Of a DNA stretch of 64,000 bases, positions 9,968 to 17,981 are shown piece after piece. How positions within the stretch are numbered: the stretch's first letter is position 1; each line of letters starts with the position of its first letter. The stretch is taken from NCBI RefSeq assembly GCF_029868855.1, contig NZ_JARWOV010000108.1, positions 20,591-84,590 of the forward strand, written 5' to 3'. The DNA is from Nocardia carnea. Lineage in GTDB: Bacteria > Actinomycetota > Actinomycetes > Mycobacteriales > Mycobacteriaceae. A program made the position numbers and the translations under genes. Below the pieces are notes generated by a model that saw nothing but the letters and a program-made list of their open reading frames with translations, was not told the DNA's origin and did not search any database.

Positions 9968-11386
9968 GTGATGCGACGGACGAAGATTGTGTGCACCCTC
10001 GGCCCGGCCACTGCCACCGAGGAACGTATTCGAGAGCTCGTCGAAAGCGGTATGGACGTCGCCCGGCTGAATTTCAGCCACGGCGAGCACTCCGACCACG
10101 CCGAAAACTACAAGAAGGTGCGGCAGGCCTGCGAAGATCTCGGCCGCGCCGTCGGTATTCTCGCCGATCTCCAAGGCCCCAAGATCCGGCTGGGGCGTTT
10201 CGCCGAGGAACGCACCATCTGGGCGACCGGTGAGGTCGTCCGCATCACCGTCGACGATATCGTCGGTGATCACGACCGCGTCTCCACCACCTACAAACAG
10301 CTCGCCGCCGATGCCAAATCCGGTGACCGGCTGCTCGTCGACGACGGCAAGGTCGGGCTCGAGGTGATCCGCGTCGAAGGCAACGACGTGGTGTGCGAGG
10401 TGACCGAGGGCGGCCCGGTCAGCAACAACAAAGGTGTATCGCTGCCGGGGATGGATGTCTCGGTTCCGGCGCTCTCCGAAAAGGACATCGAGGATCTGGA
10501 ATTCGCTCTGAACCTGGGCGTGGACTTCATCGCGCTCTCGTTCGTCCGCTCGCCCTCGGATATCGAGCTCGTCCACGATGTGATGGACCGCGTCGGCCGC
10601 CGGGTCCCGGTGATCGGCAAACTGGAGAAGCCCGAGGCGATCGACAACCTCGAGGCCGTGGTCCTGGCCTTCGACGCGGTGATGGTGGCCCGCGGCGACC
10701 TCGGTGTCGAACTGCCGCTCGAGCAGGTGCCGATCGTGCAGAAGCGTGCGATTCAGATGGCCCGCGAGAACGCGAAACCGGTGATCGTCGCGACCCAGAT
10801 GCTCGAATCCATGATCGAGAATTCGCGGCCCACCCGCGCCGAGGCTTCCGATGTGGCCAATGCGGTGCTCGACGGAGCCGACGCGGTGATGCTGTCCGGT
10901 GAGACCTCGGTCGGTAAATATCCGATCGAGACCGTGCGCACCATGGCGCGCATCGTGCACGCGGTGGAAACCGAATCCACCAGTGTGCCGCCCCTGACGC
11001 ATACACCGCGCACCAAACGCGGGGTCATCTCCTACGCCGCCCGCGATATCGGGGAACGGCTCAACGCCAAGGCGCTGGTGGCATTCACCCAGTCCGGCGA
11101 TACGGTCCGTCGCCTGGCCCGCCTGCACACCCCGCTACCGCTGCTGGCGTTCACCCCCCTGTCGGAGGTGCGCAGCCAGCTGGCGCTCACCTGGGGTACC
11201 GAAACCTTCATCGTGCCCACCGTGGACAGCACGGACGCGATGATCAAACAGGTCGATCAGGCGCTGCTGAGCATGAACCGCTACCGCAAGGGTGACCTCG
11301 TGGTCATCGTGGCGGGTTCCCCACCGGGTACCGTCGGATCCACGAATCTGATCCACGTGCACCGTATCGGCGAGGAGGACCACTGA
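9968..11386 (+). CDS. pyk: Pyruvate kinase
   Basis: 472 residues (471 if ATG 9971 is used). Converts phosphoenolpyruvate and ADP to pyruvate and ATP. Seen: RRTKIVCTLGPAT at the N terminus, ARLNFSHG, ADLQGPKIRLG, the active-site lysine region PVIGKLEKPEAIDN, MVARGDLGVELP, QMLESMIENSRPTRAE, and SGETSVGKYP. The C-terminal domain ends GTVGSTNLIHVHRIGE. Length is normal for the family. The stop codon overlaps a nine-codon ORF that leads to tesB. Confidence 0.97.
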   Translation: MMRRTKIVCTLGPATATEERIRELVESGMDVARLNFSHGEHSDHAENYKKVRQACEDLGRAVGILADLQGPKIRLGRFAEERTIWATGEVVRITVDDIVGDHDRVSTTYKQLAADAKSGDRLLVDDGKVGLEVIRVEGNDVVCEVTEGGPVSNNKGVSLPGMDVSVPALSEKDIEDLEFALNLGVDFIALSFVRSPSDIELVHDVMDRVGRRVPVIGKLEKPEAIDNLEAVVLAFDAVMVARGDLGVELPLEQVPIVQKRAIQMARENAKPVIVATQMLESMIENSRPTRAEASDVANAVLDGADAVMLSGETSVGKYPIETVRTMARIVHAVETESTSVPPLTHTPRTKRGVISYAARDIGERLNAKALVAFTQSGDTVRRLARLHTPLPLLAFTPLSEVRSQLALTWGTETFIVPTVDSTDAMIKQVDQALLSMNRYRKGDLVVIVAGSPPGTVGSTNLIHVHRIGEEDH

Positions 11387-11415
11387 TGCCGAGCAAACCC
11401 GGAGTCGCCCGGTGA
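11386..11415 (+). CDS. Nine-codon relay ORF between pyk and tesB
   Basis: ATG at 11386 overlaps the pyk TGA by one base and follows GAGGAGG within the pyk coding sequence. It encodes MPSKPGVAR and ends with TGA at 11413-11415, which overlaps the tesB GTG at 11412. Ribosomes ending pyk could re-initiate here and be handed to tesB. The peptide itself is probably not functional. Interpretation is inference from start/stop overlaps. Confidence 0.35.
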   Translation: MPSKPGVAR

Positions 11416-12305
11416 GCGCGCCCGTCGACGAGACCGTCACCGACCGGCACCGTGATCTCGACACCCTGCTGGAGCTGCTGGACCTCGAGGAGGTGTCCGA
11501 GGATGTGTTCCGCGGGCACCATCCGGAGAAGGTCGCCAGCCGCACCTTCGGCGGACAGCTGGTTTCGCAGGCGGTGATCGCCGCCGGTCGCACGGCCGGG
11601 GACCGGCCGATCCATGTGCTCAACGCCCATTTCGTGCGGGGCGGCGATGTGAAGAAACCCATCGAATACCACGTCGAACGGCATCGTGACGGCCGGGCGT
11701 TCGCCAACCGCACCGTCACCGCGGTGCAGGACGGCCAGGAACTGTTCGTCATGCTGGCCTCCTTCCAGGAATGGGGCAAGGGGCTCGAACACGCCCACGA
11801 ACGGCCGGACGTGCCGGATCCGGAGACGCTGCCGCGGATCCAGGAAAGTTTCGCCGGGTTCGAGGACAAGCTGGAGATGTTCGTCAACGCTCCGCATCCG
11901 ATCGATATGCGCTACACCAACGATCCGGCCTGGATCCTCAAGGGCACGGGCGAGAAGTTGAACCACAACCGCGTGTGGATGCGCGCCGACGGCACCCTGC
12001 CCGACGATCCGCTGATCCATGTGGCCGCGCTGAGCTACTCCTCCGACACCACGGTGCTGGATTCGATCATCACCACCCACGGGCTGTCGTGGGGCCTGGA
12101 CCGGATCGTCGCCGCCACGGTGAACCATTCCATCTGGTTCCACCGTCCGTTCCGGTTCGACGAATGGGCGCTGTACGCCACCGAATCCCCCGTGGCCGCG
12201 GGCTCACGGGGGCTGGCCACCGGGCGTTTCTACTCCCGGTCGGGCGATCTGCTGGCCACCACCGTGCAGGAAGGCGTTATCCGCCATTTCCCGGCGCGGC
12301 GCTGA
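11412..12305 (+). CDS. tesB: Acyl-CoA thioesterase II
   Basis: 297 residues from GTG 11412. Double hot-dog protein that hydrolyses fatty acyl-CoA to free acid and CoA. Seen: FRGHHPEKVASRTFGGQLVSQAVIAAG in the first hot-dog, HVLNAHFVRGGDVKKPIEYHVE, then the second hot-dog with WMRADGTLPDDPLIHVAALSYSSD, and HSIWFHRPFRFDEWALYATESP near the end. Gene order pyk-tesB matches M. tuberculosis pykA-tesB1 as I remember it. It is likely expressed with pyk. Confidence 0.95.
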   Translation: MSAPVDETVTDRHRDLDTLLELLDLEEVSEDVFRGHHPEKVASRTFGGQLVSQAVIAAGRTAGDRPIHVLNAHFVRGGDVKKPIEYHVERHRDGRAFANRTVTAVQDGQELFVMLASFQEWGKGLEHAHERPDVPDPETLPRIQESFAGFEDKLEMFVNAPHPIDMRYTNDPAWILKGTGEKLNHNRVWMRADGTLPDDPLIHVAALSYSSDTTVLDSIITTHGLSWGLDRIVAATVNHSIWFHRPFRFDEWALYATESPVAAGSRGLATGRFYSRSGDLLATTVQEGVIRHFPARR

Positions 12306-12320
12306 CCGCCGCCCGGTGGT

Positions 12321-12728
12321 TCAGAGCCGCTCGGCCGATAACGGCTCGAGATCGACATCGGTGCGCTGCTCGGCGCTGAGCGTGAACGGTGCCCCGGGGC
12401 CGAGTTCGTCCAGGCCCCGCAGCAACCGATGCTCCAGCGCATCGATGTAGCCGTCGGTCAGTTCGGCCGGATCACCGACCAGGCTCAGCGCGATCTCGAA
12501 CGTCGCATGTCCGTGGGGTTCCGCGCCGGGATTTCCCGCGCGCCAGCGGCTGTCGAATTCCCGGTGGCGCGAATCGTCCTCGGCGACCGGCAGGGTGAAG
12601 CGCCATGCGCAGACCTCACCGTCGTCGAGATGTTCGGCCAGATCCTTGCGTACGGATTCGACGAGTCTGTCCAGGGTTTCCGGGGTCACATAAACATGAA
12701 GCGAAACATCCGAAATGCGTTTCGGCAT
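12321..12728 (-). CDS. Hypothetical protein, 135 residues
   Basis: A soluble, acidic 135-residue protein beginning MPKRISDVSLHVYVTPETLD with a possible AGGAA ribosome site nine bases upstream. Alternating hydrophobic residues in the first 20 residues and in HATFEIALSLVGD suggest a small alpha/beta fold. It has no cysteine-rich motif, signal peptide or membrane helix. I do not recognise the family. Codon usage looks native, with GC-rich third positions. It is convergent with tesB (15-base gap) and downstream, on the same strand, of the phosphatase-like gene. Confidence 0.6.
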   Translation of the reverse strand: MPKRISDVSLHVYVTPETLDRLVESVRKDLAEHLDDGEVCAWRFTLPVAEDDSRHREFDSRWRAGNPGAEPHGHATFEIALSLVGDPAELTDGYIDALEHRLLRGLDELGPGAPFTLSAEQRTDVDLEPLSAERL

Positions 12729-12855
12729 GCGCCATTCCTGTCGTGTGTCGAACCTGCAACGGCATGGGATTCTCGATGTTCCGGACCGCGAGTGTAGTGC
12801 GCTCGGCCGGGAAAGTCAGACTCCGAGTCGGTATCGTTGTCCGATCGCTGAACAA

Positions 12856-13482
12856 TCACGCGTACCAGCCGTTGTGCTGGGCGGCCACCAGCGGGGACAA
12901 CCGGGCCGGTGACGGGGCCGGTTGCACCACCAGCGGCGGCCGTCCCCACTGCCGTTCGGTGGGCGTGCTCACCGGCGCCAGCGCCACCAGCAACGGCACC
13001 AGCGCATCGGCGATCTTGTCGCCGACCTCGCAATACGCCTTCGCCGAAAGTCCCACCGGATCGGCGATGTTCTCCCGCCCGACCAGGGACAGGTTGTGCC
13101 GGCTGCGATGCAGTTCGGCCACGCTACGCGCCCCGGTGACCCGCGCGATCCGATACGCCTCCAGCAAGGTGAACGTCCGCGACCCCGCCGCCGCCATCTC
13201 CGCGACCTCATCCCTGATGTTCTCAGTCATGGTGAGGACCAGATCCGCGCGATCGATATGCTGGGGTTCGAGTTTTCGGGCCCGGAAATTACTCGGGTCC
13301 CCGCCCAAACCGGTGATGGCCTCGGCAGCCCGTGGTTCCACCGGAAATCCCACCAGGGCCCGGGTACCGGCGCTTTCGGCGGTGATCCCGGTCAGCCGGT
13401 ATTCGACCGCGATGGAACGGGTGAGTCGTTCGGCGATCACCGAACGGCACACATTGCCATTGCAGACGAACAGGATGTGCAT
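12856..13482 (-). CDS. Low-molecular-weight protein-tyrosine-phosphatase-like protein
   Basis: 208 residues from ATG 13482. The N terminus MHILFVCNGNVCRSV has the LMW-PTP signature C-X5-R (Cys 7, Arg 13) right after the first beta strand, and the region ENIADPVG supplies the usual general-acid Asp late in the domain. ADLVLTMTENIRD is the typical middle motif. The last about 40 residues (from VSTPTERQWG) are a Pro-rich extension beyond the family's usual length of about 150-160. Likely substrate is phosphotyrosine or, in the arsenate-reductase branch, arsenate; the sequence does not decide. A TACCGT -10-like box ends six bases before the ATG, suggesting a leaderless message. Confidence 0.8.
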   Translation of the reverse strand: MHILFVCNGNVCRSVIAERLTRSIAVEYRLTGITAESAGTRALVGFPVEPRAAEAITGLGGDPSNFRARKLEPQHIDRADLVLTMTENIRDEVAEMAAAGSRTFTLLEAYRIARVTGARSVAELHRSRHNLSLVGRENIADPVGLSAKAYCEVGDKIADALVPLLVALAPVSTPTERQWGRPPLVVQPAPSPARLSPLVAAQHNGWYA

Positions 13483-13673
13483 GCGGCTACGGTAATTCGC
13501 CCGCGACCTGCACAGAACCGGTGTTCGTACAAAATCACATCCCCACTCCGATGAATTCATCCGCCCTTAGCGTGGCGTTTCTCTGCCCGTTCGGGCGGCC
13601 GGGGACGGAGATATGCCCGGGTATTCGGTGAAATTCGCTCGCCGACCGCGCCGTTCGGCGTCACGCTCTACAC

Positions 13674-14267
13674 ATGCACGAACCGCAACACGAGATCCGC
13701 GCGCTCTACAACGCATCCACCATCACGGTCTACCAGGCATACTCCCCGGTTATCGGTCGGCCTGCCATTCGCGAGGGCCGGTTCCCTACGGCATGGAAAC
13801 GGGAACGGATGACGTGGATCAAGCCGTCGTTTCTGTGGATGATGTACCGCTGCGGCTGGGGTACGAAGCCGGATCAAGAGACAGTCCTCGCCGTGGAGAT
13901 CTCACGCAGCGGCTTCGAATGGGCACTGCGGCATGCATGCCTGTCGACCTATAAGCCTGGGCTGCATTCCGACCGCAGTACCTGGCAGCGTCAGCTGAAG
14001 TGCTCTCCTGCTCGCGTCCAGTGGGATCCCGAACGGGACCTGCAGCTGCGGCCCATGCCTTACCGTTCGCTGCAACTCGGGCTCTGTGGCGAAGCCGTAG
14101 GGCGCTACGCGGACGAGTGGACAGTCGATATCAGCGACGTGACTCCGCTCGCCCGCGAAATTCGTGCACTGGTGAGCGTCGGCGACTTCGACTCTGCTGC
14201 TCGACTCCTGCCTCAGGAGCGTCCCTATCCCGTCGTGGGCGAGATCCTGACACATCTGCGTCCGTGA
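13674..14267 (+). CDS. DUF4291 family protein
   Basis: 197 residues. The conserved pattern IRALYNASTITVYQAY, then RMTWIKPSFLWMMYRCGW, then QETVLAVEISRSGFEWAL and the PMPYRSLQLGL segment is that of DUF4291, a family with no established function. The protein is soluble and rich in aromatic and basic residues. Codon usage is visibly less GC-biased than in flanking genes, and the gene sits 233 bases from a tRNA-Leu gene, both consistent with acquisition by transfer. No ribosome binding site is evident before ATG 13674. Monocistronic as far as can be seen. Confidence 0.82.
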   Translation: MHEPQHEIRALYNASTITVYQAYSPVIGRPAIREGRFPTAWKRERMTWIKPSFLWMMYRCGWGTKPDQETVLAVEISRSGFEWALRHACLSTYKPGLHSDRSTWQRQLKCSPARVQWDPERDLQLRPMPYRSLQLGLCGEAVGRYADEWTVDISDVTPLAREIRALVSVGDFDSAARLLPQERPYPVVGEILTHLRP

Positions 14268-14499
14268 CTGCGACCCCACAGCCGATCCGACCGCGAACAG
14301 CGAAGAGATCGGCCGGCGCGGCAGTGTTGGATTTGTGACTGCGGCTGTGTTCCCCCTCGGTCTGTACGGGCATCTGTTTCCCGACGACCTGGATGCGGTG
14401 GCGGACGGAATGGACTCCGGCGCGTGGGCTGCTGCGGACTCTCTGCGGACTGCGTGAGGGTGGGAGAGATGGCCGGGAATAAAAAACACCGTCCGACCT

Positions 14500-14586
14500 T
14501 GGTGCCGAGTGTGGGACTCGAACCCACACGTCCTTTCGGACAACGGTTTTTGAGACCGTCGCGTCTGCCAGTTCCGCCAACTCGGC
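14500..14586 (-). tRNA. tRNA-Leu (anticodon CAA)
   Basis: Reverse-strand tRNA of 87 nucleotides including encoded CCA. Acceptor GCCGAGT pairs with ACTCGGC, followed by discriminator A and CCA (14500-14502). The anticodon stem ACGGT/ACCGT encloses CTCAAAA, giving CAA at 14550-14552, which reads UUG. A long variable arm (TGTCCGAAAGGACG) and TTCGAGTC T loop fit a class II leucine tRNA. Confidence 0.95.
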
Positions 14587-14805
14587 GCACCGGGTGCAAA
14601 TGATAGCCCGCGTCGGCCGGATCGCCGAATTCCGGGTCGGGTGCGGGGACGGGAGGGGCGGTAAGCAGGGTAAATGCGACGGCGTTCCTGGTGAACGGTA
14701 GTCTCTACACCACCCGATCGCGTGACGGCGGATCGACGGCCGGGATCGGTGTCGATCCGCCGTCCGCGATATCGGGACGAGGCATCGGAACCAGAGGGGT
14801 CGTTT

Positions 14806-15402
14806 ATGGGCACTAGTGCGGACGCCGCGGCGAAACGTGTGGTTGTCGCCGAGGACGAGGCGTTGATCCGGATGGATCTGGTGGAGATGCTGACCGAGGA
14901 GGGCTACCAGGTCGTCGGGGAAGCCGGGGACGGACAGCAGGCCGTCGATCTGGCGGTGGAGCACCGGCCCGATCTGGTGATCATGGATGTGAAGATGCCG
15001 CGCCGCGACGGGATCGATGCGGCGGCCGAGATCGCGTCGAAACGGGTTGCGCCCGTGGTGATCCTGACGGCGTTCAGTCAGCGGGACCTGGTGGAGCGGG
15101 CGCGCGATGCCGGCGCCATGGCCTACCTCGTGAAACCGTTCACGAAGTCGGATCTGGTACCGGCGATCGAGTTGGCGGCGAGCCGGTTCCACGAGATCAC
15201 GGCGTTGGAGAGCGAAGTCGCCAGTCTCGGGGAGCGGCTGGAGACCCGCAAGCTCGTCGAGCGGGCCAAGGGGGTCCTGATGCAGACGCAGGGGTTGAGC
15301 GAACCGCAGGCGTTCAAATGGATTCAGCGCACCGCGATGGATCGCCGCACCACGATGAAGGCGGTGGCGGAGGTCGTGCTGGAGAATCTCGCGCCGCAGT
15401 AG
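14806..15402 (+). CDS. pdtaR: ANTAR response regulator PdtaR
   Basis: 198 residues from ATG 14806 (preceded by AGAGGGGTCGTTT); earlier in-frame codons only add an arginine-rich leader. Residues 10-125 are a CheY-like receiver with acidic pocket E16/D17, phospho-acceptor Asp 61, Thr 88 and Lys 110. Residues about 130-190 are an ANTAR RNA-binding domain containing RAKGVLMQTQGLSEPQAFKWIQRTAMD. The family binds paired hairpins in nascent RNA and prevents termination; in mycobacteria it is phosphorylated by the sensor kinase PdtaS, which is not in this window. It stands alone with its own terminator downstream. Confidence 0.93.
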   Translation: MGTSADAAAKRVVVAEDEALIRMDLVEMLTEEGYQVVGEAGDGQQAVDLAVEHRPDLVIMDVKMPRRDGIDAAAEIASKRVAPVVILTAFSQRDLVERARDAGAMAYLVKPFTKSDLVPAIELAASRFHEITALESEVASLGERLETRKLVERAKGVLMQTQGLSEPQAFKWIQRTAMDRRTTMKAVAEVVLENLAPQ

Positions 15403-15430
15403 ACGGCCCGCTCGACGGCGGTACGTTCTC

Positions 15431-15455
15431 GGCCGGTAGGACGCTTTTACCGGCC
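15431..15455 (+). terminator. Stem-loop after pdtaR
   Basis: GGCCGGTA (15431-15438) pairs with TACCGGCC (15448-15455) over a nine-base loop, 28 bases after the pdtaR stop. It separates pdtaR from the liv transporter genes. Confidence 0.55.
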
Positions 15456-15607
15456 CGAAACAAAACTCGGGCGAGAATCCGCGACGAGATCATCGCGATG
15501 ATCCGAATGTCACACGGGATCAACATACCGGCGTTATGTTTCTCACAGGTCGGCGTAGTCGGCTGCCCCGGTCGGCCGGGGATTGATGAGGAACATAGGG
15601 GTAGATC

Positions 15608-16852
15608 GTGTTCGGTTCGACATGGTCGGGTAAGCCGCGGCGAAGCCGCCGAGTACGCGGGATTCTGGCGGTCGGCGCTGCGGCCGCATTGGTTCTGACG
15701 GGGTGCGGGGACAAATCCGCCAGTGATCCGGAGGGGTCCGGTGCCGGCGGACTCTCCATCAAGCCGTTGATGCAGATCGATGCCGCCGGCAAGGAGGTTC
15801 CGGCAGCCGACGCCGCCGCCGCGGCCGATCCGGCGGGTGACGGTAAGGCGACCTGTCCGCCGACCACGTCGATCGCCATGGCCGGTGCGCTGACCGGCCC
15901 GGACGCGGCGCTCGGTATCAATATCGTCAACGGTGTACGGCTGGCGATCGATCAGCACAACAAAGCGAATCCGGGCTGTCAGATCCAGGTGAAGCCGTTC
16001 GACACCGAGGGCGATCCGCAAAAGGCCAGCCAGGTGATTCCGCAGATCGTGAACGATCCGTCGATCATCGGTGTGGTCGGCCCCGCGTTCTCCGGGGAAA
16101 CCAAGGCCACCGGGCAGATCCTCAGTGATGCCGGGCTGGTCGCGGTGTCGTCGTCGGCCACCAATGCGACCCTGACGCAGAACGGCTGGAAGACCTTCTT
16201 CCGCGGTCTGGCCAACGACGATGTGCAGGGCCCGTCGGTGGCCAAGTACCTGGTCGATACGGCCGGCTACAAGAAGGTGTGCGTGGTTCAGGACAACACC
16301 GATTACGGTGTCGGGCTGGCGAAGAGCATCACCGCGGGGCTGGGCGGGGCTGCCGATCCGGCGTGCGCGGCCAGTATCAAGAAGGGTGACAAGGATTTCT
16401 CCGCCACCGTCACCAAGATCGCCAACGCGCAGCCGGACGCGATCTTCTACTCGGGCTATTACGCCGAAGCGGCGCCGCTGGTGCAGCAGCTGCGGGACGG
16501 CAATGTGGAAGCGACCTTCGTATCCGCTGATGGCACCAACGATCCGCAGTTCGTCAGCCAGGCAGGTGACGCGGCGACCGGTGCGGTGCTGTCCTGCCCG
16601 TGCGGTCCGGGACCGGCGGAATTCGCCACCGCCTACGAGGAGCTGCACGGCCAGGCTCCGGGCGTGTACTCCGTGGAGGCCTACGATCTGGCCACCATCC
16701 TCGCGACCGGTATCGACGCCGGCGAACTGACCCGCCCCGACCTGCTGGAATACGTCCGCGGCTACGACGGTGACGGCCTCGCCCGCCACTACAAGTGGGA
16801 CGCGGACGGGGAACTGTCCTCCGCGATGATCTGGGTGTACGAGGTCGACTGA
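15608..16852 (+). CDS. livK: Branched-chain amino-acid ABC transporter, substrate-binding lipoprotein
   Basis: 414 residues from GTG 15608 after AGGGGTAGATC. A lipoprotein signal peptide with an arginine-rich n-region ends in lipobox LTGC (Cys 33), to be modified by Lgt. The mature protein is a type I periplasmic-binding fold of the Leu/Ile/Val family: IAMAGALTGPDAALGINIVNGVRLAID, GVVGPAFSGETKATGQIL, VSSSATN, CVVQDNTDYGVGLAKS, and SVEAYDLATILATGI. It captures branched-chain amino acids (or related amides) outside the membrane for LivHM. First gene of a five-gene liv set, all on one strand. Confidence 0.92.
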   Translation: MFGSTWSGKPRRSRRVRGILAVGAAAALVLTGCGDKSASDPEGSGAGGLSIKPLMQIDAAGKEVPAADAAAAADPAGDGKATCPPTTSIAMAGALTGPDAALGINIVNGVRLAIDQHNKANPGCQIQVKPFDTEGDPQKASQVIPQIVNDPSIIGVVGPAFSGETKATGQILSDAGLVAVSSSATNATLTQNGWKTFFRGLANDDVQGPSVAKYLVDTAGYKKVCVVQDNTDYGVGLAKSITAGLGGAADPACAASIKKGDKDFSATVTKIANAQPDAIFYSGYYAEAAPLVQQLRDGNVEATFVSADGTNDPQFVSQAGDAATGAVLSCPCGPGPAEFATAYEELHGQAPGVYSVEAYDLATILATGIDAGELTRPDLLEYVRGYDGDGLARHYKWDADGELSSAMIWVYEVD

Positions 16853-16860
16853 CCGCTGCG

Positions 16861-16904
16861 CGAGCGGTACGCGCACCGGACGGGATCCGGGCGCGTACCG
16901 CTCG
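16861..16904 (+). terminator. Stem-loop between livK and livH
   Basis: A perfect 14-base-pair stem CGAGCGGTACGCGC / GCGCGTACCGCTCG with a 16-base loop, eight bases after the livK stop. No T tract follows. It may cause partial termination or protect the livK message from decay so that binding protein outnumbers the permease, a common arrangement in ABC importer operons. Confidence 0.6.
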
Positions 16905-16943
16905 CTGCCCCGGTGCGGATCCGATGATGAGGGCGGATAGCCA

Positions 16944-17981
16944 ATGACAGCAGCCATTGCGGCCGATGCGGTCGTCTGGGCGCAGGGATCGATCGATTTC
17001 AACTACGAGGGGGTCATAGATCAGTTCTGGCGGCTGACCGTCGACGGACTGTCCTACGGTGCGATCTACGCGCTGGTGGCCGTGGGATACACCCTGGTCT
17101 ACGGGGTGCTCCGGCTGATCAACTTCGCCCACTCCGAAGTGTTCATGCTCGGGATGTTCGGCCAGTACGTGGGCCTGATGCTGCTGGGCTTCGCGCCGAG
17201 CGGTAACGCCTACAGTGAGGGCATCGTGCTCACGGTCGTCTATCTCGGGGTGGCCATGCTGATCGGTATGGCGGTGTCCGGGGCGGCCGCGGTCGGATTG
17301 GAACGTGTCGCCTATCGGCCGTTGCGGCGCCGCGGCGCGAAACCGCTGACCTTCCTGATCACCGCGATCGGTATGTCGTTCGTACTGCAGGAGTTCGTGC
17401 ATTTCGTGCTGCCGGAACTGTGGCCGGGTCTCGGTGGCAACAACGCCCAGCAGCAGATCACTCTGGTCGAACCCGAAACGCAGTTCACCATTGCCGGCGC
17501 AGAGGTCACCAATGTGACCCTCGTGATCGTGGTGGCGGCGGTGGCGCTGGCGATTCTGGCCGAGGTGCTGATCAATCGCACCCGGTTCGGCCGCGGTATC
17601 CGCGCGGTGGCCCAGGATCCCGATACCGCGACCCTGATGGGTGTTTCGCGGGAGCGGGTCATCATGCTCACATTCCTCATCGGCGGCTTGCTGGCCGGCG
17701 CCGCCGCCATGCTGTACGTGATGAAGATTCCGCATGCCGTGATCTTCAACGGCGGTTTCATCCTGGGTATCAAGGCTTTTGCCGCTGCCGTCCTCGGCGG
17801 CATCGGCAATTTGCGCGGGGCGTTGCTGGGTGGACTGCTGCTCGGCCTGGTGGAGAACTACGGGCAGATGCTGTTCGGCACCGAATGGCGCGATGTGGTG
17901 GCCTTCCTGGTGCTAGTGCTGGTGCTGTTCTTCCGGCCGACCGGCATCCTGGGGGAGAGTCTCGGAAGGGCGCGCACATGA
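16944..17981 (+). CDS. livH: Branched-chain amino-acid ABC transporter permease LivH
   Basis: 345 residues from ATG 16944. Polytopic permease with about eight hydrophobic segments after a 30-residue N-terminal stretch. Diagnostic LivH sequences are YGAIYALVAVGYTLVYGVLRLINFAHSEVFMLG and, near the end, the ATPase-contact loop IRAVAQDPDTATLMGVSRERVIMLTF followed by GIKAFAAAVLGGIGNLRGALLGGLLLG. It forms the membrane channel with LivM. Overlaps livM by four bases (ATGA). Confidence 0.94.
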   Translation: MTAAIAADAVVWAQGSIDFNYEGVIDQFWRLTVDGLSYGAIYALVAVGYTLVYGVLRLINFAHSEVFMLGMFGQYVGLMLLGFAPSGNAYSEGIVLTVVYLGVAMLIGMAVSGAAAVGLERVAYRPLRRRGAKPLTFLITAIGMSFVLQEFVHFVLPELWPGLGGNNAQQQITLVEPETQFTIAGAEVTNVTLVIVVAAVALAILAEVLINRTRFGRGIRAVAQDPDTATLMGVSRERVIMLTFLIGGLLAGAAAMLYVMKIPHAVIFNGGFILGIKAFAAAVLGGIGNLRGALLGGLLLGLVENYGQMLFGTEWRDVVAFLVLVLVLFFRPTGILGESLGRART

